From contig CM040450.1 of NCBI GenBank assembly GCA_022749755.1, forward strand, positions 12,546,913 to 12,610,912: a stretch of 64,000 bases of DNA. The letters run 5' to 3'. The position numbers were made by a program, and so were the translations under genes. Shown in pieces: positions 12,601 to 27,324 of this stretch (position 1 is the stretch's first letter; every line of letters begins with the position of its first letter). Below the pieces are notes generated by a model that worked only from the letters and a program-made list of their open reading frames with translations, did no database searches and was not told the DNA's origin. Origin of the DNA: Azadirachta indica (Eukaryota; Streptophyta; Magnoliopsida; Sapindales; Meliaceae).

Positions 12601-12777
12601 AATTTCAGTGATCTCGTTAAAGAGTGAAGCAATTGCATTTGTTTGGCTCTTCAAAGGGGGTCGTTTTGATTTGGAAGATTTTGAGAGATGAGAAATCTGA
12701 AGCCTATAGTGTTGGGATTGAGAGAATTTATTGCTTGAATTTGAACACAGAGATTGTAGTCTGGTTAAGTTCCTCAT
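9670..12777 (-). CDS. P-class pentatricopeptide repeat protein, 1035 aa, intronless
   Basis: A single uninterrupted ORF. The N-terminus (MRNLTRLQSLCSNSSNKFSQ) is basic and Ser-rich with no early acidic residues, typical of a mitochondrial targeting peptide. Two tracts of 35-residue PPR helices follow, at about residues 155-565 and 645-1025, with recurring motifs such as TYTDLMQHLFK, TWTILLSQYGKA and TYSVFISGLCKVGK. A charged Lys/Glu/Gln-rich linker (about 570-620) separates them. Both tracts begin with the same unusual pattern (ALRFFGWV at 173-180, ALHFFSWV at 665-672), showing the protein is two similar halves. No E, DYW or SMR domain is present, so it is likely an organellar RNA-binding factor for stability, splicing or translation rather than editing. 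From memory it resembles At5g06400. RNA target unknown. Confidence 0.95.
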   Translation of the reverse strand: MRNLTRLQSLCSNSSNKFSQSQHYRLQISHLSKSSKSKRPPLKSQTNAIASLFNEITEILGADSVTPDKTPSGFSISQETEVEVTDVSDGFRSCTQAVCRNAQKENLLALEDTQMGNVAGIGVSSVVHDITEIVRAEKGVFSMEERLENSGFRFEPEVVEKVLKRCFKVPHLALRFFGWVKLSEGFYPTTETYNTALSIAGEAKELELMEKLEREMEMNSCKKNIKTWTILLSQYGKAKLMGKALTVFDKMRKCGFEPDTAAYKVMVRSFCNAGKGDIAIEFYKEMAQKEMLLDLSLYKMLLNCVARLGEVDVVHSIADDMIRIAQIPEHDVYGCVLKSFCVSMRIREALELIRNLKSKEISIDHDYFETLVKGLCMAGRISDALEIVDIMKRKGLVDGKIYGIIINGYLRKNNISKALVLFQRMKESGFLPTASTYTDLMQHLFKLNEYQKGCELYNEMIERGIQPDSVAMTAMVAGHFRCNHVSEAWKVLKSMEDKGIRPTWKSYSVFIKELCRVGGTDEIFKILNKMQASKIFIGDEIFHWVTCCMEKRGEMDNVEKVKQMQRICKLHSQEGKKTETEKSQGQESHMESIHNRKEQERRDSYLVEPLSKPYSEQDLQEISRILSSSAEWCLIQEALERCNIHFTPELVLEILCNCEVHGNAALHFFSWVGKQAGYKHSIETYNMAIKIAGRGKDFKHMRNLFYEMRRNGYLISPDTWTIMIMQYGRAGLTEIALRVFGEMKANGCNPTHSTYKYLVISLSGKKGRKVDDAIKIFQEMINSGYIPDKELVESYLDCLCKVSKLQEASSCVDSLHKLGFAVPLSYSMYIRALCRAGKLEEALQLVNEVGEERSKLEQYICGSLVHALLRRGQTEEAVTKVESMKQVGIFPTVHVYTSLVVHFFKEKQLRRALETFEEMQQQGCEPTVVTYTAMIQGFVNAGKVANAWNVFYRMKIKGPFPEFETYSVFISGLCKVGKSEEALKLLSEMLEAGIVPSNINFRTIFFGLNREGKQDLARSVLHKKSSLRSRRKFLT

Positions 12778-13385
12778 GGTTGTGTAACCTTATGGATTTT
12801 CAAAGCGTATATTTACGCGGGAGTCAGAACTGTGAACAAATCAGCTATACAACTGCCACAGCCAATTAGCTCGTGAGTCCCCGTGTTTTGCCCCTCCCCT
12901 TGCCTTGTTAAACTTGAAATCTAGTTTTATTCTTAAAAAAAATATCTAGTTTTTTAGAATAAAATTATTTTTATGGAATTATAAAATTTCGTATATAATT
13001 TATAAATATCGTTTTTATTATTATTATTATTTTTTTAAAAGTAATGAGTAATGACACTTGCTAAGTAATACTGTTGAGTTTTTTTCTGTTAAATAATTTT
13101 AAAACGACCCGTTGTTTTAGGAAGAACCACCGCCATAACGTGCCACGTTTCCAATTTATTCTAGAATGCTGGTGCAATCACATCCACGACCATACACTCA
13201 TCGGTGGCATTATCATTCCCTATCCTATAAATAAATATATATTTATATATATATAACGTGTTCCCCAAACAATTTCCAGATTATCTAAAGCCAAGAAATC
13301 AGAACTGTTTGGTCATCGTCTTGCGTCTTCGTCTTGATTGATTAGAGTTGCGGTAGGAAAGCAATAGAATTACGTTCATAGCAGC
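12778..13385. promoter_or_regulatory. Divergent promoter region between the PPR and Fra a 1-associated genes
   Basis: The start codons of the two divergent genes are 608 bp apart. The PPR side (12778-12900) is GC-richer. The middle (12930-13060) is A/T-rich. The right side carries a clear TATA box for the + gene. Whether regulation is shared cannot be told from sequence. Confidence 0.6.
13226..13233 (+). promoter_or_regulatory. TATA box of the Fra a 1-associated gene
   Basis: TATAAATA lies 153 bp upstream of the start codon at 13386, a normal plant spacing if the leader is about 120 bp. It is followed by more TA-rich sequence up to 13255, so the exact TATA element is slightly ambiguous. Confidence 0.6.
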
Positions 13386-15052
13386 ATGGGTTGGGTTTGG
13401 AGAAACGACAACGACGATTCGGAAGAATCCAGAATCTCGCCGCCGGATGACTTTACGAGATTTGAAAACCCTAATCTCTCGTTGGACAACGACCGATGCT
13501 CCACGAGGACGGTCGTGAGGTCTAACTGCAAGACTGAGGAAGTAGAGCCTGGAAAGTTTATCAGAAAGTGCGAGAAAACCGAACAGGTTCTCAGAGACTG
13601 CCTGGGAAGGTAAATTTCATCGCCCTCTGTCATAGCTATGTTTTGTTTTCTTTTTTCTCTTTGGAATAATCTGTTTGATTGCCGAGAAAATGGAGGAAGA
13701 TGGGAGTTATGAGTAGTATGAAGTTAGGGATTTAATGTTTGTAATAGGATAGCGTTCGAGGGCATTATGTTGCTTTTATAGTTAATTCTGGTATTGCGCA
13801 TTCTTGATTTCTGTGTCCTATGTAATTGTTGAAATGCATATGTTTTTTCTGTTTAGTATGTGAATTACAATTTTTTTTTGGGTAATATTGATGAGGAAAT
13901 GACTTGTGCATCTTGGCATTGAAGTTTAAGCATTTGAAAATTGAAATTCGGTTTGGGTTCTTGAAGATTTATTTAAATAGAAGGGTAAGAAGAACTTATG
14001 TAATAGGCAGTGGTATTAACATGGGTTGCAGAAGTTTCTTTAAATTGCGGAACAATGTTGATCTGGGTTTGAGATTTTTAGATTAGTAATAGAATTTTGA
14101 ATTTTATTGTGGATGATGGTTTGATAGGAATAGGAAGTTAGTGTTAAGTTGTGCATCTGTTGTCAGGGGTGTAGATACACAAAATTTTGGGGAGCCAGTT
14201 TGATACTGTTGGTTTCATGTTTTTGTAGTTTCTGAATTCAATATATACTTTTGCTTGATTGGACATTTCTTGCGTAAGTTGACAGTCCATGGTTTTATGT
14301 TTATATATGTAATGAATTAAGTAATGTGAATGCAACTAGTTTTATTGTCTTTGAACAAACTGATGATGGAATCCGCGGATAATGTGAAGTTGCTTTTGCT
14401 AGAATGTGAATATGAAATTAGATGATTTATGTTAGATAAAGAATATGACCTCATGATATCTTTGGGATAAAGTGTTTGGTAGCACAGGATGCCAACAAAA
14501 GTTTGGTAATGAATTTTGAGAAGCAATAGTGTCTTCAAACATGAGATGACGTTTAGACTATTTGGACAGTTGCCTAGAGTTGTACTGTCAAAAAATTTGG
14601 CTCTGTGTATTTTAGTTACAGTTGTAGTTGTACTAATACTAATTGTGCCCTGTTTTATCTTGAACCACCGTTCCTTTATTTAATTTTCCTCCAAGCTTTC
14701 TGTAATTGGATTTTGTGTTTCAATTAGGCCTACGGAAATTTTGAAATCCAACAAAGAGTACACTGAAGAGGAGGTTACAAATCAGGTGGTTAGAGGGTCC
14801 CATCCCATGCAACCATTTGATACCCCATTCAATTTCCCTGGACTACGCAGTGATATTGAAGCACTTGAACGTGAATTCTTTGGGGGGATCAACCGATTCT
14901 TTGAATTTTTCAAGCATGATGGACAATCTTCATCCTCACCATCAATGAGGCAAGGGGTGCCCATTGAAGGGGCTGAGATGGAAGCCTCACCTAAACCAAA
15001 ACAGCCTGACTCAGGACTTGCTGATCTCTCTGGTTTAGCTAGAGATGTTTGA
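13386..15052 (+). CDS. Fra a 1-associated / Mal d 1-associated protein homologue, 182 aa
   Basis: Two exons, 13386-13609 and 14728-15052, joined across a 1118-bp intron at GGAAG|GTAAAT and TTAG|GCC, giving arginine at the junction. The N-terminus MGWVWRND, the Cys-containing segment SNCKTEEVEPGKFIRKCEKT, the PGLRSDIEALER helix and the C-terminal DLSGLARDV match the plant family named after an interaction with PR-10 allergens Fra a 1 or Mal d 1. It is small and soluble-looking, with no signal peptide or membrane segment. The molecular function of the family is not established. The first ATG is used; it lies 153 bp after a TATA box. Confidence 0.9.
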
Positions 15053-17670
15053 ACTGTCAATGTCAACTTTCCCATGCTATTTCTTTTTGCCTTTATATGA
15101 ATATATGATATGAAAGATAAATAACATGCTACCAGAACAAGAGTTGACCACATTTTTGGAAGAGTAGGTTAATACTAGATCAAAATTTCTATCAACTTTT
15201 TGATGGTTTAATGTTCCAAAATCTGAAGACTTGTTTTGTTACACATGCCTATCAAAGCGTCCATCCTTCTATGGAAGTAGAAGAATATATTTGTGTATCT
15301 GTACATGTACTTCATTTACAACAATGGTTTTGGTTATTATAAGTTGATGCAATGTAGAAAAGGGAGAAATGGGAAAATGATGAAGATGATGGGAATGTGC
15401 CACTGACTTTTTTATTTCAATTGAGATGATGCAAAAATATCATGTCGTTGACTGATAATTTTCTTCCCTTTGTCAGTGATTTTTAATATAGAATCATGGA
15501 TTTTACATTTCTATATCAGTATCTTATTATGCCCGCAGCAAAGGCACTGCTGCTTCTTCTTCTTCTTCTTCAAGATACTTTTAATTGTGAATTAGTGGTC
15601 TCCCTTAAATAGTTTTAATTGTCAACTCATGCTTATTGGGTGATAAAAATGGTCGTTTATACTTATATTATAACTGTGGCCTGTAATAGATATAGATGAA
15701 AAATTTTAAATACTTCAATACTATAAAAGCATGTATGTAAACTCTTAAAAGAGATCCAATTGTAAACTAGTACAACTCTACTGATAGATATATTTGTATT
15801 GAAAGAAAAACATATTTGATTTAAGATTTTGTTATAAGTTTTGTACTTTTTACAGTTAGTTTCTTAATTATCTATTCGAGAGATTTTTGACAGAACGTCT
15901 AAGTCCTCATTTGATAATAATAATAACAACTAAAATTACAAGGTCAAAAAGAGTAATCTAATTTTATTAATTCTTAATCATTATCTTTATTTTATTGAGA
16001 TAAAAAAAAAAAAGAGTTTATCTAGGTTAATAAAATATGCATTTTTTAATTTCTCTTTGCCTTTTTTTCTTGTCAATTTTCCAGCTAAAACCGGCTGACG
16101 CCGGCTGCCGGCTGCAGTAATCCGGCCCACATACACCTCCTGCTTCCAGCCAATTATGAAATAACACGAACAAAACAAAAGCAAACATACAAAATCTTCA
16201 GAAAATCAGAAAAACATCTCAGCCGTCCATCCCCGTTGTCGCCGCCTCAAATACTTATTATCATAATATTGTATCAATCAACGACAAGCAAACTACTTGA
16301 ACTATGATAGTTTGCGCCTATTTTTTTTTTACAAATAAAGATGTACCTTATTTGTTTATGTCAAATAAACCCCTAATTCCTAGGAAATTAATTATCCTTT
16401 TAATATTAAATATATTTTGAATATCACTATATTATAGTACATACTTTTAACATTTTGAAATATATTTTAATTGGAGTTAGGGATGTAAAAGATAGGTTTG
16501 GATCCCCAATTACAAGACTTACTGATTTGTTTCTTAAAATAAAATTAGAGTAGAGATATAGACATAAATTTGAAATTCTAAGTGTAGCAACAAGAGCATT
16601 TTTTTTTTTCTTAAAATAAAATGAGAGTAGAAATCACCTATATTAGGACATGAGTTTGAATTTTCAAGTGTAGCCAGGGATAAATTTTTTCTTTTAAAAT
16701 AAATTACAATAGAAAATCAACTATTTTGGCCGCTGATTTTTAGATTAAGCTGTCATTCAATTGGCCTAAACTCTAGTAAATGCGGGACTGATTTGTCCGA
16801 AATTAACAAGCCATGTCTTCATTTATATAAAATTATAATATAAGGAACCTATGTGTTATTATCCCAATATCATAATCAGACACCTTAAACGCGTTTTTTA
16901 ATTAATTAAAAAATTAATTAATCGTAATTTGAAACATTCCAAGTAACAGAAAAACCGGTCTCTCCATTTCCCTCAATTTTCCTTCCACCTTCATACACGC
17001 GTGAGTATCAAAATATCCAGCGAAAACAGAGAAAAATTCCAAATCCTCCCAAAACTTAAACCCAGAATTTAAAAATCAAAATCTAAACCCTAAATTATCC
17101 CTTTCATTATAAAAAATCCCTGCATTTTTCTGTTCTTATATGACCTGGTAAAAGCCAGACCATCTTCTTCTGTCAACAAAGACTTTCTTTTCCGTTTCAT
17201 CATCTGAATATTTTTTATTTTACTTTCTCAAATCCTGGGTTTGGTTTAGAATTTGTCAAAATTTCATCATTTTCTTATCACTGGGTTCGTTGGAGTATTT
17301 GGTTTTGTTGACAATATTTATATGAGCATTGCATGTTACAGATTCAAGGGTTTGAAGGAGACCTGTTCAAGGTTTTGTGCAGCTGGGTTTGAACCAAATT
17401 TGAGTGAAATATATGAATTTGTGTTGTTGGGTATCATTCCTGATACTCTTTATGACGTTATTGTCTTTGAATTCTCATTTTTGTATGATGTGTTTATATG
17501 AAAAAAAGAGTATGATCGGGGTGTGAATGTTAGTCTTTAGAGGATTGAATTTGATGTTTTAGTTTAAACCCTAACACCTTTTTGGGTTGTTGCATTTATG
17601 TGATTTGGAATTTTTTTTAATGTCAAAAGTAGAGAAAGTTTACAGAAACAGTATAGAGAAGTGGGTTTAG
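15053..17670. other. Intergenic: FAP 3' UTR, AT-rich spacer and CDPK promoter/leader
   Basis: Contents: probable 3' UTR to about 15350; a CTT microsatellite near 15551-15570; AT-rich spacer; a GC patch with three CCGGCTG copies at 16091-16114; a weak about 80-bp tandem repeat at 16531-16720; and a repeat-like phrase GGGACTGATTTGT at 16784-16796. The pyrimidine-rich stretch 16950-17240 with TATAAA near 17109 is the probable CDPK promoter and leader start. An 82-codon ORF at 17253-17501 lies in the probable leader. Confidence 0.55.
16531..16720. repeat. Degenerate tandem repeat, about 80-bp unit
   Basis: TTCTTAAAATAAAAT.AGAGTAGA recurs at 16531 and 16608, with a weaker third start at about 16690. 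The first two copies also share TTTGAA.TT..AAGTGTAGC. It is noncoding and has no visible function. Confidence 0.6.
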
Positions 17671-20698
<3,028 letters not shown>

Positions 20699-20710
20699 TA
20701 TGTAGTGAGG

Positions 20711-20744
20711 TTTATTTTATTTTATTTTATTTTATTTTATTTTC
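20711..20744. repeat. (TTTTA)n microsatellite in the CDPK 3' UTR
   Basis: About six TTTTA units lie immediately after the CDPK stop codon, within the likely 3' UTR. Confidence 0.8.
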
Positions 20745-23700
20745 AGGATTACATTTAATTTTATAATTAACAAAGATTAATTATTAGTTGACATAGGATT
20801 ATTAGGAATGTAAATGTACAGGTATATTTATATATTTATATATTTACACAATTTCTTATTTCAAACTTTATATATCAATTAATATCATTAGGCAAAGAGA
20901 GAGTATCGAGATATACAATGAACTAAGTTAAAACATACCATATATTTGATAAGATATATTATTATATTATAACGTTTTATTTTAAAATAAAAAATAATCA
21001 TTTTATTCTTTTAAAGTGTTCAAAAATGACTACTCAACATAATGAAATGTCTCCATACAACATAACACATGACAAATTATTGAACAATATTGGAATCATA
21101 TAATATGTGACATAATACAAGACATAAAACTCCAATACGACACCGGACAAGATTAAAAGTTTTTTAATACTAATACGACACCGCGCCGCACGATGTAAAA
21201 ATATCGCGTTACAAATTTGTCCCAATGAATTGAATCGGGGATAATAACATTTTTGTCTTCCATACTTTACATAATAACAAATATTGAAATACGTATCTAG
21301 ATTATAACAATTTAGTCCTCATTTTTATTTATTAACTTTGCCTACGACAACGTAATAATTAGGAGGAATGTCAAAATTGCGTATTGAAGTAGAGCACGTA
21401 GGGTCCAGCTCATTTGACCCAAAGTTCAGGGACAGAATTTTTTTTTTTAAAAAAAAAAAAAAGGTAAATAAACCAAAAATGGAATGAATTTTTATCCCCC
21501 ATTTTGAAAACAAATCAAGGACGAAGATCGCAAGCTTGGACCCACCTGGTGCTCTTCTCCATTAAATTTTACGAACTATAAGTATTTTGATATTTTAATA
21601 AAGAAAATAAGTTTAATAAAAGTAACACTATCTCAACGCTCTCTTTTTGTCACTCACAACCTAAACTTCATGAGAATCCCAACTGAAGCTAACCACTATG
21701 CTATCGCTACTTGCAAATCATTCACCAATAGCACCTTTTGAAGCCCCGTTCTCACTGGTTATAACTTGAACTTTACCAATTTATAGAAATTATTGGCAAA
21801 ATTATTAGTTTATACTATTATTATTGTTGGATTTTTTTTCTTAAAATACAAATTTTAGTATACTCAAATCTATAAATTTACTCACTCACACGTAATGAGA
21901 TGTCTGCTGTTATAATTGAAGAAAATTCTCTCTATATAAAATAAAAAATTCCGCTACTCAAAAGTTTATGAGATTCGAACTTATACCCTAAGGACATGAA
22001 TTTGTTTATCACTTAATTAAAGGTCAAATGATATTGTTGAATTTATTCAATGTAGTGTTGATTTATGTTTTTATGTGTTTTTTAAACTTATATGGTTAAG
22101 TGTTATTATTAAAAAATTACATATAATTTTTTATTTAATTCATAAATTTAAATTATTTAATATTAGTGAGATTGGGTTGCACTATACCAAAATGGGGAAG
22201 GACCTAGGATGGGAATCTCATCCCCCAAACAGGATTAGGGGTGGGTAACCTCGCCCTGTCGCCGTCTTTAATTATCAGGACTAAAATATTAAAATTGAGA
22301 AATATTTGCTCTAATATGTTATTTATCCAACACTTAGGAGCGAAGCCGTTATTACTCCAATTGTAATTCCATTGACCGTGAATCGTGTAAGCGCGTGTAA
22401 AAATAGGCGCGTGTAAGAAACGATAAAAATTACATTGAGAAGGATACTTCGAAGCCAGCCTTGCCCTTGAATGCAACGCACCACCCACAAAATCCCGAGC
22501 AATACAAAATACAATTCAACAGGTCAACGGAAAACGTGGAAAATGATTGGGCTCTGATCGAACGGCTAAGATTTTCCCAAATCAGTTGATCGTCTTAGGA
22601 TTCCGGTTTCTACGTTATCCTGTACTCACGTTGTTGACAGCTCACGCGCGGTTGGTGAGGGTGGTGACGGTGGGGTCCCAAGTTCAAGTTGGCGTAACGT
22701 GAGACCAATCATGTTCCACGGTCGTGCCACGTCAGCAGGATGAGGAGAAGACACAGACACACCCAGCTGTGACCTGTATGTTTCGTTACCCCTCCACACA
22801 GCGAACCCACACCATCACAAAAATTCGGTTCGGATTGTGAGAAATCCTTCGAACCCACGTTCTCAAACAGTGCAATCTGTTGTTTTCAATCATTAGTTCC
22901 CTATCTATTTACCATTCTACCCTCCAAATAATATTTATAAACATCAAAATTACTAAAACACCCTTACTTGCATCGTTAATCGCGTTTCATTTTTTACAAT
23001 TTTATTCGGGACAAATGCGAATTTAACGGCTTTTAGGATGACGAATGAGACTGATTTTGAGAGCCTACCCACTAATTATTTAGTTTTATAATTTGATAAT
23101 TAATTATTATTTAATTCTTTTCGCATTTTATTCTTTATTAAAAGAAAGAAAATGAAATGAAATGAGAACCAACTATAGGAAAAAGATTTATAGAAAATGA
23201 TTGATTGAGAAATGTGATCATTTATCCATGCCATAATTTATGCAAATTGAATATAAAATTATTTTTTAATACTTTATTCTTTATTGATATATCATAACTT
23301 GCCACGTTTAGTTTGAAATTTACTTTATTTCTTTTTCATTCTTCAACTCGAATCTAGTAACTAAATTTGGTAGAACCATAAATTTTAAAACTTTTTGTTT
23401 GCAAATTGTATAAAAACAATTAACTAGTAAATAAATTCTTAGTGAAATTAACTCCAATTGTTAAACCTTGTAAAAAACTAAAAATAAAGAGTAAATAAAA
23501 TTATTTAAAAATTAAAATCCCAATTTTGCCGTTCTAGAAACTAGTGGGGAATATTTTATTTACTGGTTTAAAATCCACCTACAACCACTCGGAATTTCGA
23601 AATGGAAAAACGGTGCGTAACTGCCAATCACGGAAGGGGGCATTTTAGTCATTTAAGTACATCAATCTTTCTATCTATATCCACGTCCTTGTAAACCTCT
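20745..23700. other. Intergenic between CDPK and the WVD2-like gene
   Basis: Mostly AT-rich spacer. Near 21429-21462 a T-run abuts an A-run (perfect A/T dyad). A dispersed-repeat fragment lies at 22278-22355. The segment 22190-22265 has GGGGATGGGAATCTC-like sequence reminiscent of transposon edges. A GC-richer island at about 22590-22860 contains CCACGTCAGC (an ACGT-core bZIP-type site) and may be a distal promoter element of the next gene. No coding gene is seen. Confidence 0.5.
22278..22355. repeat. Dispersed repeat fragment, copy A
   Basis: Starts with the same 25 bp as 42043-42067 (GGACTAAAATATTAAAATTG and five further bases), and the following about 50 bp also align (ATATGTTATTT, TTATTAC). 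It is a fragment of an interspersed repeat of unknown class. Confidence 0.6.
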
Positions 23701-24865
23701 CCACTTGCCAGCTCGTTTCCTTCCCTGTCAGCTTCTTCTTCTTCTTCTTCCCTACACCATCTCTCCTACTCACTGAACTCACTAAAGCCTTTCTTCAATT
23801 ACCCTTTTCGCTAACCTTCTCTGAAATTCTCTTCTGATTCGCTTTCCAATTTTGTTTTATCTCAAACGGTGAAGTTTGACCTCAGAACTTCATCTTTTTA
23901 TTGGATTTTTGTTTTTGTTTTTAAGTTTCAGTGTTTCTCAGCCGCTTTCAATCGCTAAAGTTCACTGCTTGCAAGGTGAGTTTCGTGGAACTGTGAGCTT
24001 TTGCATTGTTTGAAGTTTGTTTGATGATTTTGCTTAGATTAGTTTTTGTCGTGCCTTGTATGTGAGTTGGTGTAGTTGATGCTGAATTTTGTTGGATCTT
24101 TGTGAATGTTGTTGCCTGTTTGATTCCTGAAAAGGTGGGAATGGAAATGGCATTGTTAGAGTATTGATGAGTATCAAATCAAAACCCTTTACTGTTCTTG
24201 GACTGATGTTGATAATTTGAACTGTTTATGGCGAGTGTTTTCGTTTCTGGAAAGGTAAAAGAATGTTGTCAAATTGTACAAAATGAATGGATTTGAATAT
24301 CAAGAAACTTGATCGATGTCTCGAAACCCTGCTTTTGTAATTTTCTGATGATTTTGTAAGCTCTGCATTTGTTGATTTTCTGATAGTATGATCCAACAAG
24401 ATCGAATATTTTCTTGATTTAATGCTCAATTGTGTGGATTATGTCTACGATTTAATATATTTTGTTCCCTGGTATTTTATGGCTGCTGTGTTTCAGTTTT
24501 TTCATATTTCTATTGTGATTCATTTTTTTGATTCTGACAATGTGGTGGCATAAAAGAGAGATTAAATTTTGAATCTTAAGGTCTTTATTAGTTATGGTTG
24601 ATCATATATTTTTTATGAATGCTTTTTCTTTCTAACAATCCTAAGGCCACTGATCCATTAATTTTGGATCTTTTAGCAATAGGAACGGCGGAAATATGTG
24701 ATAATACACATTGTAAAATAGGAGTACCATGTTGGTTGGAATAAAAGAGAAATTAGACTTCAAGCTTCAGGGGTTCTTACAACTGCTTAGTATTAATCAA
24801 CTATTGGTGTTTGTGTTGAGTTGTTTAAGATGATACGGAATTGTGATTTGCAGGACTTGTTCATA
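23701..24865 (+). other. 5' leader of the WVD2-like gene with a leader intron
   Basis: A pyrimidine-rich leader exon (about 23701-23975) with a CTT repeat near 23731-23748 ends at GCAAG|GTGAGT. The intron 23976-24853 ends at TTTGCAG. The second leader segment, 24854-24865, leads directly into the start codon. The splice sites are strong matches to consensus; the transcription start is inferred. Confidence 0.7.
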
Positions 24866-27324
24866 ATGGAATCTGCCAATGGAGTTACAGTGGAGGAAGA
24901 AAGTATTGTTGCTGCAAAAACATGTGTGGAAGGATCTGCTCCCGAACTAAACGAAGAAAAACAGAATGCTGAAAATGTTGAAGAGCCTTCAAATGTGAAA
25001 GGGACTTCCAAGCATGTTACAAAAGCTGAAGGTCTTAATTCTGCTGTGAGTGGTTCAGAAACTAAAATCTCAAAACCCTCAAAGGTACTATGTGCATTCA
25101 TTCAGTTTTTTGGCTTTAGCTCTTCTATTGAAATTTTGTCACAGAACTGAAATAAAAGTATGTCTTTTTCATAATCTTATATATGTGTGCATGTGCATTC
25201 TTGTGTCTTCAGGAATCTGGTACTGTTAATGGTGGTAATTTAAAAGGTAGTAAAATGGTCAAGGACAGAGCTAATCCAAAAGGCACATCTCCATTTACTC
25301 GTAGCCAGAGGCCCGTGCTTTCGCAGAGTCTTTCCTTTCCAGCGAGAGGAGCTCATGCAGATCATCTGAAGAAGAGCATAGATGGGCACCCATTGAAAGG
25401 CAATGCCAAACAAGCCCGAGTAAATGGGATAAAAACTCAGGGCCCTTCTTCCAATGGAACAGTTACTTTGGTTTCCCGCTTAAGTCATCCTAACAGGCGT
25501 GCATCCACTGGGGTGGAATCAAAGGAAGTGAATACAAATGTTGGTGTTTCTGCCAGGAGGACTACTTCAGCATCCGTTTCTAGCATCCGCAAAACTGCAG
25601 TAAGCTTTCATGTTATCATTTCTTCCTTTCAACTTTTTCCTCTAACATTTTGAAAGAATCTACCTTCATGTATCTGTCTTTGCTTGTCAGCCTGTGAAAT
25701 CCAGTTCTGTGAATGAAGCTGTTAACTGCCCTCTGTCTGAAGACTCCCAGTAAGACACATATAAACATTTAGGATAGATATGTATTCCTCTTGCATTGGT
25801 TGCTGAAATTATGTAAAATAATATCTAACATCCATTGGAAACAAAGTACCGAGAAACAACACTTTTAAATCTACTGAATTGATTGTAGTTGTATCCTATC
25901 TTATGCAACTGCAGGTCCACTGATCAAAATTCAAAATCTATAACAACTGCAGTGGCAAATAAAGAGGATGATGAGACCAATTCCATAACTTCGTACCATT
26001 CTCATCTTACACCACCATAATTTTATCTTACTTTTCTTGTTCCTTATTATTCATCATACTGATATATCCATGGTTTCTGATCTATAAACAGAAGCACCAC
26101 TCCTCGTGGGCGGAGAAGCAGTGCGTCTGGATTCAACTTCAGGTTGGAAGAACGTGCTGAAAGGCGAAGGGAGGTTGTGTCTTTGTATTCAATGTATTTA
26201 CCACTTTGTTGATAGCTTTTGCTGAATGCAAAATTAACTTTACTTAGAACTTGATCACCAGTTCTTTTCAAAGCTAGAAGAGAAAATCCATGCCAAGGAA
26301 GTGGAGAAAAGTAACTTGCAGGCAAAATCAAAGGTGTTGTGACTATCTGCTTATTGAGCTTGAAACAACATTTTTCTTGTCTAGGTCTATTATCGATATT
26401 CTAGATCTGATTCTTAAAAACCACATGGTATTATGCAGGAGAACCAAGAGGCTGAAATCAAACAACTGAGAAAGACCTTGACATTTAAAGCTACACCAAT
26501 GCCAAGCTTTTACAAGGAACCTCCTCCAAAAGTTGAAATAAAGAAGGTACCTCACGTATTCTCTACATCTATTCAGTTCAAGTTAAAAAGGATTCCACAT
26601 TATGAGATTTCGCCAACTCTGAAGTTGGAAAGAGTTGTTGGTTACATGTCATATTTCTTTCTGTTAAAGAACTGAAGGATGCAGAATTATTGGCTTTGTT
26701 ATACGACTTGATAAAATGGAAAGTCAAGATACAGGCCAAGAGTTATTTCTTACACGAGTGTATGACCTATCTAGTATATTTTGATTTCTCCTCATTTTAT
26801 ATTTGGCTTTTTTTTCCTGTTTATCAACATTATGTTCTGCATCTCAAATATTACAGATACCAACCACTCGACCCAAATCACCAAAGCTTGGAAGGGACAA
26901 GAGCTCTGTTTCTGCAAAGGACAGCTCTTTGGAAAATGAAGGATCATCTCTTAGCCCACCTGTGATCAAAGCACCTAGCAATTCAGCCAAGGGAATTCAA
27001 ACAAATGGCAATAAAGAATCCTCTGCTACTTCAAAGACTCCTCTCAGGAAGTCACAACCAAAACTTCAATCTCAGGATAGCAGTGGTAAAAAAACTGAAG
27101 GAAAGCCTATTAAGTCGAAACCAAATACTGCAGGGGCAGGGAGCCAAAACGTGGAGGCATGTAATGGGAAGCCTGCAGAAAACCATAACCAACCCACCAC
27201 GATTCCTGAATGCAAGGATGCTGTAGACGTGGCATCTGAAATGAATCCTGGTCAGAGCGATGGACCTATTATGAGCGTGGCCACCCCTGATATTATGCCC
27301 CGAGAAGTTGCAGTAGGAGGTTGA
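24866..27324 (+). CDS. WVD2-like (TPX2-domain) microtubule-associated protein, 490 aa
   Basis: Eight coding exons: 24866-25084, 25213-25599, 25691-25749, 25915-25992, 26092-26173, 26262-26333, 26439-26546 and 26857-27324. The defining TPX2 C-terminal/KLEEK block is at about residues 263-345: [54 protein letters not shown] and [13 protein letters not shown]. This arrangement and the length best match, from memory, the WDL5/WDL6 branch. Family members bind and stabilise cortical microtubules and affect anisotropic cell growth. The N-terminal 260 residues are acidic then Ser/Arg-rich ([20 protein letters not shown]); the C-terminal 150 are Ser/Lys/Pro-rich and disordered. An in-frame ATG at 24821 lies in the leader intron and was not used. 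Confidence 0.94.

Noticed and set aside
9683..12869. Several short + strand ORFs inside the PPR gene
   Set aside because: They are antisense to a 1035-codon ORF with clear PPR repeats on the minus strand.
21429..21462. Perfect T/A dyad as a terminator or MITE end
   Set aside because: A homopolymer T-run followed by an A-run forms a dyad trivially; no flanking target-site duplication was found.
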